From: Eretmocerus hayati
Taxonomy: Eukaryota; Arthropoda; Insecta; Hymenoptera; Aphelinidae
Assembly: GCA_029851415.1 (NCBI GenBank)
Contig: CM056742.1
Coordinates: forward strand, 90,820,748-90,884,747
Direction: 5' to 3'
Length of the DNA: 64,000 nt
Below are positions 44,975-58,039 of this stretch, piece after piece. Within the stretch, counting starts at the first letter, position 1, and each line of letters begins with the position of its first letter. Under the pieces are notes generated by a model. That model searched no databases and was not told the DNA's origin. It worked only from the letters and a program-made list of their open reading frames with translations. The position numbers were made by a program, and so were the translations under genes.

Positions 44975-45665
44975 CCCGAATGTGGGCTACCTATGCCCCA
45001 AATGTGGGCCACCATCTATGGCTCTATGGAGAGTGGCCCACATTCGAGGCAAGTTGTCATATAGAGGGTGGCCCACATTCAGGGTGAAGGCGGCCCACAT
45101 TCTGGGCTTGTTGTAATGAAGAGGGTAACCTACAATCGGGGCAGATAGTGTTGTAGAAGGTGGCCCAAATTTGGGACGAGGTTGGCCCACATTAGAGGCA
45201 TATAATGGGATGAACAGTGGCTCACATACGGAGCATTTTGTGTTACAAAAGGTGGCTCATATTTGGGGCAAGTTGTGTTTTAGAGCATGGCCCACATTCG
45301 AGGCGTATAGTGTTATAGGAGTTGGCCCACATACGGGGCATATAGTGTTATAGAGGATGGGCCACAGTCGGTACAAGGGTATCCCACATCCGGGGCGATT
45401 TGTTTTGAAGAGGATGGCCCACGTCCGGGACGAGGGTGGTCCACATTCAGGGCAAGGGTAGCCGACATTCGGATCATGTTGTTATATAGAGGGAGGCTTA
45501 CATTCGGAGCATGTTGTGTTATAGAGGGTGACCCACATTCGAGGCATGTTGTAATATAGAGGGTGGCCCATATTCGGAGCATAGGGTGTGACAGAGGATG
45601 GCCCACATTCGGGGCATGTTGTAGTATAGGAGGTGGCCCAAATTTGGGGCGAGGGTGGTCCATCT
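44975..45665 (+). repeat. Minisatellite with two unit lengths (about 36 bp and 21-22 bp)
   Basis: Around 21 units of the form GGTGGCCCACATTCGGGGC followed by either ATGTTGTGTTATAGAGG (long, about 36 bp) or just GAGG/AAGG (short, about 21-22 bp). Long and short units are interspersed. Proline-rich open frames across it are by-products of the repeat. Confidence 0.9.
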
Positions 45666-45787
45666 AACTAGTTCCAAGGCCTAACTAGCTCAAAACCATA
45701 AGTATCGCCCCAACCCCGAAGCTCTCGGTGCGTCGGGGCCTGGGCCAGACTCGTGACTGATGCTTGCGAGGTTGTATTGAAGTCTCC

Positions 45788-46049
45788 TTAACACGTTCAC
45801 TGCGATGGGCCCCACCGGTGGGGCCCACGATTTTCCAACTTTCAATCTTTGCCGGCTTATATTTTCTCAGAAGCTCAGAGGCTTATATGTTCTCGACAAC
45901 CATTCCCTTTGGCGTTTTGGTTCATCGAGGGTATAAATAACGAGTCAGAATAGAATTTTCCCCGTGCACTTGCATTAGTCAAAAAATGAGGGTCCTGATG
46001 ATGACTAACCAAAAATTACAAAAAACTGCCTTCGCAGTGAACGTGTTAA
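45788..46049. mobile_element. piggyBac-like MITE with TTAA target duplication
   Basis: TTAA at 45788-45791 and 46046-46049 flank a 254-bp element whose ends are CACGTTCACTGCGA and its exact reverse complement. TTAA duplication is the hallmark of piggyBac. The flanking bases are also symmetric (CC before, GG after). No transposase inside; a short open frame from 45986 overlaps the right end and continues outside, and is not convincing. Confidence 0.85.
45806..45827. repeat. Perfect 22-bp palindrome in the piggyBac-like MITE
   Basis: TGGGCCCCACC followed directly by its exact reverse complement, adjoining the left TIR. GC-only core in an A+T-rich region. Possibly a protein-binding site for the mobilising transposase. 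Confidence 0.9.
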
Positions 46050-46554
46050 GGACCGTACTGCTGGAACAAATAAAGACCTCTCAATCTCGATGTACTCATG
46101 TTGACGTCATGAAAGAATCCCTCTCATTATTCCTCCTTCGATCCATCAATGCTGATCACGACACGCACACGTATACAGTATGTCCACAAAGAGCCGGAAC
46201 TCTCCCCCCGTATCTCCCCAGGGTAACGTCATGCAAAAGAAAGTTCTCCACAAAAGCTGTTGGATATCATATGGAGGTTAAAACGTGCTCTCTCCCCCAA
46301 ATTCCCCTGAAACCCGTCAATCAGCCCCATGGTGTCTAACTTCGGATTTTTGGATAAGAACCCCCATTTTCAACCTCAGATCCTGTAAAAAGGGGGGAAT
46401 CTGCGTCCAAATAGGTCTTCATGACATTGATCATGGAGATCTCCAGGGGTGAATGAGGTTCGAAATAACCTATTAACCCTCGGTAGGCACACGTGGATCT
46501 ATTCGACCCAAGGCCTTTTTCATGAGATCGGCACGCTCGTAATTCGAAGTTTCC
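46050..46554. other. Gene-free stretch
   Basis: About 500 bases between the piggyBac-like MITE and the R1-like fragment. No domain or repeat recognised. Confidence 0.45.
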
Positions 46555-47380
46555 CGGACTCAGGGTGACAAGTATTGGTAGTGAAGATGTGCCACGTACC
46601 GACCGTGTATACGGTGCACCCGCACACAGGTGCACCGTAGAGCATGATAGAGGTGCTGACGGTGTTGAGAAGTGCGCGCCTCTTTTCCTTGGGTCCCTCG
46701 ATATTTGGCATCAGCCGCTGAAGCGCCACACCGACCCTGCTCACTTTCTGGGCGGCCTCCTGGATGTGCTTCTTGAACGACCACTTGTCGTCAAGCCATA
46801 CGCCGAGGTATTCCAGCAAGTCAAACTTCCTGCGTTTTGTGACAACGATTGCTTCGCACTTCTTGACAGCAAGCTCCAGGAGCCTGCTGATCATCCACTC
46901 GTAGACTCGGGCCAGCGCCTCATTTGCGCGTCTGCCCAAGAGTTCCTCGTTGTCGACCCAGACTCTGAGTCCCGCGTCGTCCGCAAAAGCCACGATTATC
47001 ACTCCTTCGGGCAGTTCGATAGACAGTAGACTGTCGTACTGGGTGTTCCAGTTGAACGGCCTGGGAACCGACCCCTGTCCAATTCCGGTGGACAGTTCCC
47101 GAATCTCTCGTCCCTCGTCGATGTCGTACACAAGTGTCCTGTTTCGCAGATAGTCACTCGTGATAGCTAGTGGATAGGGTGGCACTCTCCCTTTTTGGGA
47201 TTGATAGACTCGCCCCCAGCTCGCACAGTTGAACGCGTTCTTTATGTCCAACGCAATAATGGCACAGAATTCTCCTCTTCCTTAGTATGGATTTCCTACC
47301 GACGCATGAACCCGTTCTTGGACCTCCTCGATCGCGTGCACAGTGCTTCGTCCCTTCCAGGACCCAAACTGCAAAAGTGA
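46555..47380 (-). pseudogene. R1-like LINE reverse transcriptase fragment
   Basis: On the minus strand, SWKGRSTVHAIEEVQERV (about 47370-47320) then, after a stop, DIKNAFNCASWGRV, YLRNRTLVYDIDEGRE, GIGQGSVPRPFNW and VIIVAFADDAGLRVWV (the F/YxDD catalytic box as FADD), CEAIVVTKRRK, LEYLGVWLDDKWSFKKHI, VALQRLMPNIEGPKEKRR and MLYGAPV. This order and wording resemble R1-clade LINEs. The endonuclease, the N-terminal RT and the 3' tail are absent, and about 20-30 residues seem deleted between TKRRK and LEYLGV. The frame 46520-47251 is open across the catalytic core. Confidence 0.85.
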
Positions 47381-47639
47381 TTAGGGTGTCACTTATTTCC
47401 CAAGTTTTTTTTTGGACCTACGGGCACCCCCTGGATCGTTTCTAAATGCCAAAAAAATGAGTTCCCCCCCATCCCGGGTCCCGAAAAAGAAATTAAACCG
47501 TGCCGCGACGAGCCGACAGTTAGTGGAATTGAAACAGAAACGAAAGTTTTTGATTCAATTCCACTAACTCCAACTGGGCAAGATTGGACTACTCTGTTCA
47601 GCTTCTGGGGGGGGGGCTGGAAAATATCTGTCGTTACCA

Positions 47640-48325
47640 TTTCCCGCGTAAATTTTCATGCTGAATTCGAATTCGCCCTCATATCGAAAGTTAGAGTGAG
47701 CTGAGATGGTCAAAATTGCAGTTTTACGCAGAATCACTCGTTTTTTCATACTTTCTCTCCTCATTTTGGCCAATACGAATGGATCAAAACTCCGCAAAAA
47801 TTGTCGCACAATGCTGTTTTCCATGTGGAATTTTGTGTTGAATTTGAATCCGCCCTCATACTGGAGGTTGAAGTGAGCTGAGATGGTCAAAATTGCAGTT
47901 TCATGCAGAGAAACTCTTTTTTCACACCGTTTCTTCTCACTTTGGCTATTACAAACGGACCAAAATTTTGCATAAAATTCTGCACAATGTTGTTCCCTAT
48001 GTAGAATTTCATGCGGAATTCGAATCCGGTACTATTTCGGAGCTTAAAGTCAGTCCCGATGGCAAAAATCGCAATTTAACGTGACGAATCCCTTTCTCCT
48101 CACCGCTTTCCCTCATTTCCCCTCGTACAAACGGACCAAAACTCCTCAAGAATCCTGCTTCACGTTGTTTCCGAGTGGTTTTCCCACCGATCCCAAATTC
48201 AGCCCCAAATCTGCCAGTTAAGTAGCTTGAATTAGTCAAAATTTTGATATTATACAGAACAGCTCTCCTCTTTCCACTGTCTCTATTGGCTCTTCTTCGT
48301 ACTAACGGACCACCGTTGTTCACGG
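47640..48325 (+). repeat. Four degenerate tandem copies, about 172-180 bp each
   Basis: GCTGAGATGGTCAAAATTGCAG recurs at about 47699 and 47878, with weaker copies near 48055 and 48232. Each unit also carries a CATTTTGGCCAATACGAA-like block followed by CGGACCAAAA, and a CACAATG(C/T)TGTT block. Shadow open frames on both strands are not genes. Confidence 0.75.
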
Positions 48326-50939
48326 ATTACGGATGATGATTTCTCTTCCCTACTGACCATAAAGTTTGCAATCTCGATGAATGACACAGAGCCATTTGAT
48401 TCCAAGAAAGTTGATTGGGGTAACATTACCTATAGATTTTGGGTTGTGAGAATAGAACGGCGCAGGAGAGGGAGCAGAAGACACACGACGGATAGCACGC
48501 GCGAAGCAATTTTGCATTTCCACCCGCAAGATCTCTAAGTTATGAGATACGTAATTTTTGTAACTGAACAACTGTTTCTTATTGTTTATGGAAAGAGCAA
48601 ATCAGGGATGGCGCTAAGAGTAACCTGGATTGTCTGATTTCGAATATTCCAACTCCAAGTCAAAGACTGCAAAAACCAGCTGACGAGTGTGTTTGTTATG
48701 GTTCTAGTCAGTGCGCTGTGTCCGTGTCGTTACCAATCACCAGTGTTTTTCTTACATGAAACTTTCTAGAGAGCACTATCAAAGGCGAGTTACAATAACG
48801 GAATACTTATCAATTTCGGTAAGTTGAATAAATCTCTCCATTCGTGCTAAAGCCTCAGGTTTCTTAATCCACCACATTACGGTATATAACACCAATACCG
48901 GTGTGGCGGTGTGTTACACCGGTGGTGTATTATTTTGCCCTATCTCGCCTCCATCCTCGCGCGGCTCTAGTTTTCATCAGTCGAGAGACAGTAATGCTAT
49001 CCAGATTTCACAAAATTCATCATTTTTTGAGTGAACTTGATTTCTGTACAATGGAAAAAATTTGTGGAATGGGCTAGGAAATGAAGGTGAACTTATTAAA
49101 AATTTCCATTCTCTAGTCAGTGGTATGAGAACAAGATTGTTCTGCCAACAATCAAAGTTGTTCCTTCATGCAGTGATAATATGAGTGACAGTCCTGTTTT
49201 CTATCTAGGAAGTGATAAACAATGAGCAGGTTATTCGATGGCATTTCATGAGAAACTCTGTGTCGCTATATAATTGAGCTCAAGTTCCTTTCTCCATGTG
49301 AGTTTGGTATCCCTTGGTTCCAAAATCTGTTCGCCTCTGAGATGAGATTCAGGTGATGATTAGCGGAATGGAGTATACCTTCATCTCATACAGTTGTGGT
49401 GTAGTGGTGCGTTCCATTAGCTTGTTCATTCGCACTCTCCAGCATGCTCCCTATCATTTCCTCCACATTCACCAAGTTTCAACGAGTCCTCTGCAACTAC
49501 AACTCATAACCACAAATACCATGATGTTATCTAGCAATAGGTTAGGATGTAGAGCACAAGATTCATTAAATCTCTAATAAGCCTCACGTAACTCAATAAA
49601 AGTGGCCAATGTAAATGTTCATGATTCAGCTTTGACGTAAAATTTATCACCAGAGAAACAGGATAATATACCCTGATCGAATAAGTGGGCAGCTCAGCCT
49701 GGAATCCTGCATGAGGTTTTAGGGATTGTTAGTATAGAGCACAAGAGATGAGAAATGATTTGAGACTAGTCGTGGGTGAGTGCTTCGGCCTGTACTTGAC
49801 TGAAATGTCAAGTGCCAAACAATCAATCAGCTACGGGTAACTCTCTACACCAATAGTTGATCAAATGTAGACATAATTCTTCATTTCAGCTAGCCAAAGA
49901 AATTTCATTTGGAACTGGAGCGACTTCAAGCAGTTGAAATTACTAATCTGAGTCTACCATGCCAATTCTGTTTCAGAATCTGTATGTGATCAGCAGTAGA
50001 TGTCCTACTACTGTGGAAACTGAGGAAGCAAGTTAGATTATTTTGTATTAACAACCAATGAGCGGATCATCAAAATCTGACAGAATTGCTTATGTTATTC
50101 AGAACTGTGGCAATCCTCTGGTCGAGCAGCTGCTTGGATATATGATTTGAGTTGTGAGCGATTCAACTGGGACTCATATTGAGTAAACAATTTCACTGTC
50201 GATTAATGGAGCTCATGCCATGTACAACTCCTTTCAGTTGTTCTTAGGATTTGAATAAGTGAAACAAAGATTGGACTCTGCAAGGTTTTTGGCCAGTGGA
50301 CTTGGAATGCCAGTATGATTCCTCGAAATCAGGTAAATCCAGACTAAACTTTCATTTAGTCTTAGTGAAAAATTCATCCACCATATGAGTATTCTTAAAT
50401 TTGACACAATATGACAGTACATAATTTGAGAATCCAAGAATTCATGATAAGCTTGGATATGAGAAATGATGTCTCGTTGCATATAGAGATCCTGCTCTAC
50501 ATTATGACGTGATCAAAACCCCGATTTCGTGGGATTTTGATCAGACAGTGATGGATCCCAAAACGGAGGGGGTGAATCGATTCTTCCAACATCAATACTC
50601 TTGAGCTGATTTTTCTGATGAGAGCGGGATCTACTCTAAAACCTACACAGGCAGAATTATTCCGCAGAATACCGTGATGGTCGGTACAAAAATTATTTAA
50701 GGAGAAATATCATTCTCAAAAATCAGGAGGGCGAAATCACCCATAAATACGGAAAGACTTGGATCGGAGATTCTTCCAGGACAAGAGTCACTCCCTTACC
50801 TCGTAACGGCTAATTGTATGACTCGCGAGTGCTCGGATGCTCTCTTCGAAAATTTTGTCAGTAGGAGAATTATCTTCGAAACCTAAGAAGTTCAATGAAC
50901 CAGCGAGAATTCACATGCTCGGACCGAAAAATTCGGGTA
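48326..50939. other. Gene-free stretch
   Basis: About 2.6 kb, A+T-rich. Only short open frames (up to 82 codons) without domains. A small palindrome-like cluster (ACACCAATACCGGTGTGG and ACACCGGTGGTGT) lies at 48889-48927. Confidence 0.5.
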
Positions 50940-51330
50940 CCTGAAGCTAGCGAACACTAACTCACAAATCAGGCCCGAACCAATTTCACTTTTTATTACT
51001 ATTTTATTACTAATTTATTACCGAAGGAAGAAATTCATTACCGGTCATGGGCCCGGAATACAAGAGATTTCGCTAGCGGAAGCTTACGCTAGCGAACACG
51101 TGGCCGGGGAAAGATCGTACGGGAATGTGCAATAGCTCATTTTTCATTACTTTTTTATTACTTTCAGAATATGTCCTCAAAATATGCGTGTGATATGATT
51201 CAGCTGAAATATGATGGTTTTCGCTAGCGTAAACTTACGCTAGCGAACACCATATACAGGCGTAGCTTCGAGGACACTCGGAACTACACGGGATCTTATT
51301 ACTTTTTTATTACTCTCGGAAGGTAGAGAC
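50940..51330 (+). repeat. Three-copy tandem repeat, about 145 bp, with CGCTAGCG hairpins
   Basis: GCTAGCGAACAC occurs at about 50948, 51090 and 51239, each followed by TTTTTATTAC or CTTTTTTATTAC. In copies two and three the word is preceded by an inverted partner (TTCGCTAGCG...CGCTAGCGAA), forming a short hairpin. Confidence 0.75.
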
Positions 51331-54189
51331 GAGATAGTCCCGAGACCAAGAGGAAACCGATATTTGGGCCTGGGGCTGGACGAGAGCTGGAGCGGGGCGA
51401 GATGAGAAATATATGATAGACTGAGCTACCTCTGTACAGTAACGTGCGAATGAAAGAATTTCATCGCACACGGAAACCTGTCTGACAATGAGCAGGGTAA
51501 CCATGAGTCTTCAGAGATGATAGGGAATCGATAACGAATCAGCAAACTCGATCATAGGGCCCAAAACAGGGGAGACCCTGCTCAAAACTAATTATGGTCG
51601 CAGTCGAGACGTCACGGGGGCATGCAGAGAGTTCCAATGGACTCGAAACTCTGAGAAACCTCAGATCGAGTGATCAGGTACCATCGACTGAGATCAAAGA
51701 ATTTATTACCAGCCAGCACCCTCGGCTATGGGGCCCAAAACGGGGCGGAGTCGAGCTTTGAGCAGTTATCTGCCCAGTTATGACGCCACTGTGGGTTGTA
51801 GGAGGTTCCAATGGACCCGGAACTCTACAGAAGCCTAGACCAAAGAGTCACGTACCATCTCTGATGCCCAGAGAATTTATTACTAGTCAGCACCCTCGGC
51901 TATGGGGCCCAATACAGGGCGAAATCGAGCTTTGAGCAGTTATCTGCGCAGTTATGACGCCACTGTGGGTTGTAAGATGTTCAAATGGACCCGAAATTCT
52001 ACAGAATCTAAGATCAAGTAATCATGTACCATTGATGATGCCCAGAGAATTTATTACCAGTCAGCACCCTCGGCTATGAGGCCCGAAACAGGGAAGAATC
52101 GAGCTTTGAGCAGTTATCTTCCCGGTTATGACGCCACTGTGGGTTGGAGGATGATCCAATGAACCCGAAACTCGACGAAACCTCAGAACAAGTGGTCATG
52201 TACCATGAATGATGCCCAGAAAATTTATTACCAGTCAGGACCCCCGGCTATGGGGCCCAAAACAGGGCGAATTCGAGCGTTGAGCAGTTATCTGCGCAGT
52301 TATGACGCCACTGTGGGTTGTTAGTTGATCCAATGGACCCGAAACTCTACGGAACCCTAGATCGAATAGGCATGTACTATCTCTAATGCCCAGAGAATTT
52401 ATTACCAGTCAGCACCCTCGGCTATGAGGCCCGAAACAGGGAAAAATCGAGCTTTGAGCAGTTATCTGTCCGGTTATAACGCCACTGTGGGTTGGAGGAT
52501 GATCCAATGAGCCTGAAACTCGACAGAACCTCAGGACAAGTGGTTATGTACCATGAATGATGCCCAGAAAATTCATTACCAGTCAGCACCCTCGGCTATC
52601 GGGCCCAAAACAGGGCGAAATCAAGCTTTGAGCAGTTATCTGCGCAGTTATGACGCCACTGTGGGTTGCAAATAGTTCTAATGGACCCGAAACTCTACAG
52701 AATCTCAGATCGAAAGATCATGTACCATTGATGATGCCCAAAATTTTTATTACCAGTCAGCACCATCGGCTATGGGGCCCAAAACAGGGAGAAATCAAGC
52801 TTTGCGCAGTTATCTGCGCAGTTATGACGCCACTGTGGGTTGTAGGATGTTCCAATGGACCCGAAACTCCACAGAATCTTAGATCGAGTGATCATGTACC
52901 ATTGATGATGCCCAGAGGATTCATTACCAGTCAGCACCCTCGGCTATGAGGCCCGAAACGGGGAAAAATCGAGCCTTGAGCAGTTATCTGCCCAGTTATG
53001 ACGCCACTGTGGGTTGGAGGATGATCCAATGGACCCGAAACTCGACAAAACCTTAGATCAAGTGGTCATGTACCATGAATGAAGCCCAGAGAATTTATTA
53101 CCAGTCAGCACCCTCGGCTATGGGGCCCGAAACAGGGCGAAATCGAGCTTTAAGCAGGTATCTGCGCAGTTATGACGCCACTGTGGGTTGTAAGTTGATC
53201 CAATGGACCCGAAACTCTACAGAACCCTAGATCAAGTAGTCACGTACTATCTCTGATGCCCAGAGAATTTATTTCCAGTCAGCGACGTCGGCTATCGGGC
53301 CCAAAACAGGTCGAAATCAAGCTTTGAGCAGTTATCTGCGCAGTTATGACGCCACTGTGGGTTGTAAGTTGATCCAATGGACCCGAAACTCTACGGAACT
53401 CTAGATCAAGTAGTCACGTACTATCTCTGATGCCCAGGAGATTCATTTCCAGTCAGCACCCTCTCCTATCGGGCCCAAAACAGGGTGAAATCGAAGTTTG
53501 AGCGGTTATCTGCGCAGTTGTGATGCCGATGTGGGTTGTAAGTTGATCCAATGGACCCGAAACTCCACAGAACCCTAGATCAAGTAATCACGTACAATCT
53601 CTGATGCCCAGAAAATTCATTTCCAGTCAGCACCCTCGGCTATCGGGCCCAAAACAGGGCGAAATCAAGCTTTGAGCAGTTATCTGCGCAGTTGTGACGC
53701 CACTGTGGGTTGTAAGTTGATCCAATGGACCCGAAACTCCACAAAACCATAGATCAAGTAGTCACGTACCATTTCTGATGCCCAGAGAATTTATTACTAG
53801 TCAGCAACCTCGGCTATGGGGCCCAAAACAGGGCGAAATCGAGCTTTGAGCAGTTATCTGCGCAGTTATGACGCCACTGTGGGTTATAGGACGTTCCAAT
53901 GGACCCGAAACTCTACAGATTTTCAGATCGAAAGATCATGTACCATCGATGATGCCCAGAGAATTTATCACCAGTCAGCACCCTCGGCTACGAGGCCTGA
54001 AACAGGGAAAAATCGAGCCTTGAGCAGTTATCTGCCCAGTTATGACGCCACTGTGGGTTCGAGGATGATCGAATGGACCCGAAACTCGACACAACCTCAG
54101 ATTAAGTAGACACGTACTATCTCTGATGCCGAGAAAATTTATTTCTAGTCAGCACCGTCGGCTATCGGGCCCAAAACAGGTCGAAATCA

Positions 54190-54361
54190 AGCTTTGAGCA
54201 GGTATCTGCGCAGTAGTTGCTACTGTGGGCTGTAAGTTGATCCAGTGGACCCGAAACTCTACGGAACCCTAGATCGAGTAGTCACGTACTATCTCTGATG
54301 CCCAGGAAATTTTTTTCCAGTCAGCACCCTCTCCTATCGGGCCCAAAACAGGGCGAAATCA
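54190..54361 (+). repeat. Variant 172-bp satellite monomer (marker of the higher-order repeat)
   Basis: GCAGTAGTTGCTACTGTGGG replaces GCAGTTATGACGCCACTGTGGG, a net loss of two bases. The same variant occurs at about 56298, 56994, 58910 and 62562. It accounts exactly for the two- or four-base shortfall of the block lengths from multiples of 174. Confidence 0.8.
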
Positions 54362-56144
54362 AGCTTTGAGCAGTTATCTGCGCAGTTATGACGCCACTGT
54401 GGGTTGCAAATAGTTCTGATGGACCCGAAACTCCACAAAACATTCGAACAAGTAGTCACGTACCATTCCTGATGCCCAGGGAATTTATTACTAGTCAGCA
54501 CCTTCGGCTATGGGGCCCAAAATAGGGTGAAATCGAGCTTTGAGCAATTATCTGCGCAGTTATGACGCCACTGTGGGTTGTAGGACGTTCCAATGGACCC
54601 GAAACTCTGCAGAATCTTAGATCAAGTGATCATGTATCATTTATGATGCCCAGAGAATTTATGACCAGTCAGCAACTTCGGCTATGGGGCCCAAAACAGG
54701 GCGAAATCGGAATTTGAGCAGTTATCTGCGCAGTTGTGACGCCACTGTGGGTTGTAAGTTGATCCAATGGACTCGAAACTCTACAGAACCCTAGATCAAG
54801 TAATAACGTCCTTTTTCTAATGCCCAGAAAATTCATTACCAGTCAGCACCCTCGGCTATGAGGCCCGAAAAAGGGAAAAATCGAGCCTTGAGCAGTTATC
54901 TGCCCAGTTATGACGCCACTGTGGGTTGGAGCATGATCCAATGGACCCGAAACTCGACAGAACTTCAGATCAAGCTGTCATGTACCATGAATGATACCCA
55001 GAGGATTCATTACCAGTCAGCACCCTCGGCTATGGGGCCCAAAACAGGGCAAAATCGAGCTTTGAATAGTTATCTGCGCAGGTATGACGCCATTGTGGGT
55101 TGTAAGTTGATCCAATGGACCCGAAACTCTACAGGGTCTTAGATCAAGTAGTTATGAACCATTCATGATGCCCAGAGAATTTATCACCAGTCAGCAACCT
55201 TGGCTATGGGGCCCAAAACAGGGCAGAATCGAGCTTTGAGCAGTTATCTGCCCAGTTATGACGCCACTGTGGGTTGTAGGAGGTTCCAATGGACCCGAAA
55301 CTCTGCGGGAACTTAGATCAAGTGATCATGTACCATTGATGATGCCCAGAGAATTCATTACCAGTCAGCATCCTCGGCTACCGGGCCCAAAACAGGGCGA
55401 AATCGTAATTTGAGCAGTTATCTGCGCAGTTGTGACGCCACTGTGGGTTGTAAACTGATCCAATGGACCCGAAACTCTACAGAACCCTAGATCAAATGAT
55501 CACGTACTATCTCTGATGCCCAGAAGATTTATTTCCAGTCAGCACCCTCTCCTATCGGGCCCAAAACAGGGTGAAATCGAAATTTGAGCGGTTATCTGCG
55601 CAGTTGTGATGCCGATGTGGGTTGTAAGTTGATCCAATGGACCCGAAACTCCACAGAACCCTAGATCAAGTAATCACGTACAATCTCTGATGCCCAGAAA
55701 ATTTATTTCCAGTCAGCACCCTCGGCTATCGGGCCCAAAACAGGGCGAAATCAAGCTTTGAGCAGTTATCTGCGCAGTTGTGACGCCACTGTGGGTTGTA
55801 AGTTGATCCAATGGACCCGAAACTCCACAAAACCATAGATCAAGTTGTCACGTACCATTTCTGATGCCCAGAGAATTTATTACTAGTCAGCAACCTCGGC
55901 TATGGGGCCCAAAACAGGGCGAAATCGAGCTTTGAGCAGTTATCTGCGCAGTTATGACGCCACTGTGGGTTATAGGACGTTCCAATGGACCCGAAACTCT
56001 ACAGATTTTCAGATCGAAAGATCATGTACCATCAATGATGCCCAGAGAATTTATCACCAGTCAGCACCCTCGGCTACGAGGCCCGAAACAGGGAAAAATC
56101 GAGCCTTGAGCAGTTATCTGCCCAGTTATGACGCCACTGTGGGT

Positions 56145-57536
56145 TCGAGGATGATCCAATGGACCCGAAACTCGACACAACCTCAGATTGAGTAGACACG
56201 TACTATCTCTGATGCCCAGAAAATTTATTCCTAGTCAGCACCGTCGGCTATCGGGCCCAAAACAGGTCGAAATCAAGCTTTGAGCAGGTATCTGCGCAGT
56301 AGTTGCTACTGTGGGCTGTAAGTTGATCCAGTGGACCCGAAACTCTACGGAACCCTAGATCGAGTAGTCACGTACTATCTCTGATGCCCAGGAAATTTTT
56401 TTCCAGTCAGCACCCTCTCCTATCGGGCCCAAAACAGGGCGAAATCAAGCATTGAGCAGTTATCTGCGCAGTTATGATGCCACTGTGGGTTGCAAATAGT
56501 TCTGATGGACCCGAAACTCCACGAAACATTCGAACAATTAGTCACGTACCATCTCTGATGCCCAGAGAATTTATTACTAGTCAGCACCTTCGGCTATGGG
56601 GCCCAAAATAGGGCGAAATCGAGCTTTGAGCAATTATCTGCGCAGTTATGACGCCACTGTGGGTTGTAGGACGTTCCAATGGACCCGAAACTCTGCAGAA
56701 TCTTAGATCAAGTGATCATGTATCATTTATGATGCCCAGAGAATTCATGACCAGTCAGCACCTTCGGCTATGGGGCCCAAAACAGGGCGAAATCGGAATT
56801 AGAGCAGTTATCTGCCCAGTTATGACGCCACTGTGGGTTCGAGGATGATCCAATGGACCCGAAACTCGACACAACCTCAGATTGAGTAGACACGTACTAT
56901 CTCTGATGCCCAGAAAATTTATTCCTAGTCAGCACCGTCGGCTATCGGGCCCAAAACAGGTCGAAATCAAGCTTTGAGCAGGTATCTGCGCAGTAGTTGC
57001 TACTGTGGGCTGTAAGTTGATCCAGTGGACCCGAAACTCTACGGAACCCTAGATCGAGTAGTCACGTACTATCTCTGATGCCCAGGAAATTTTTTTCCAG
57101 TCAGCACCCTCTCCTATCGGGCCCAAAACAGGGCGAAATCAAGCATTGAGCAGTTATCTGCGCAGTTATGATGCCACTGTGGGTTGCAAATAGTTCTGAT
57201 GGACCCGAAACTCCACGAAACATTCGAACAATTAGTCACGTACCATCTCTGATGCCCAGAGAATTTATTACTAGTCAGCACCTTCGGCTATGGGGCCCAA
57301 AATAGGGCGAAATCGAGCTTTGAGCAATTATCTGCGCAGTTATGACGAAACTGTGGGTTGTAGGACGTTCCAATGGACCCGAAACTCTGCAGAATCTTAG
57401 ATCAAGTGATCATGTATCATTTATGATGCCCAGAGAATTCATGACCAGTCAGCACCTTCGGCTATGGGGCCCAAAACAGGGCGAAATCGGAATTTGAGCA
57501 GTTATCTGCGCAGTTGTGACGCCACTGTGGGTTGTA
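56145..57536 (+). repeat. Tandem duplication of a four-monomer block (696-bp offset) inside the satellite
   Basis: GGTTCGAGGATGATCCAATG and the following sequence at about 56144 reappear 696 bases later at about 56840, with the 172-bp variant in each copy. The two copies differ by only a few bases. Confidence 0.8.
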
Positions 57537-58039
57537 AGTTGATCCAATGGACTCGAAACTCTACAGAAACCTAGATCAAGTAATCACGTCCTATTTCTGA
57601 TGCCCAGAAAATTTATTACCAGTCAGCACCCTCGGCTATGAGGCCCGAAAAAGGGAAAAATCGAGCCTTGAGCAGTTATCTGCCCAGTTATGACGCCACT
57701 GTGGGTTGGAGCATGATCCAATGGACCCGAAACTCGACAGAACTTCAGATCAAGCTGTCATGTACCATGAATGATACCCAGAGGATTCATTACCAGTCAG
57801 CACCCTCGGCTATGGGGCCCAAAACAGGGCAAAATCGAGCTTTGAATAGTTATCTGCGCAGGTATGACGCCACTGTGGGTTGTAAGTTGATCCAATGGAC
57901 CCGAAACTCTACAGGGTCTTAGATCAAGTAGTTATGAACCATTCATGATGCCCAGAGAATTTATCACCAGTCAGCAACCTTGGCTATGGGGCCCAAAACA
58001 GGGCAGAATCGAGCTTTGAGCAGTTATCTGCCCAGTTAT

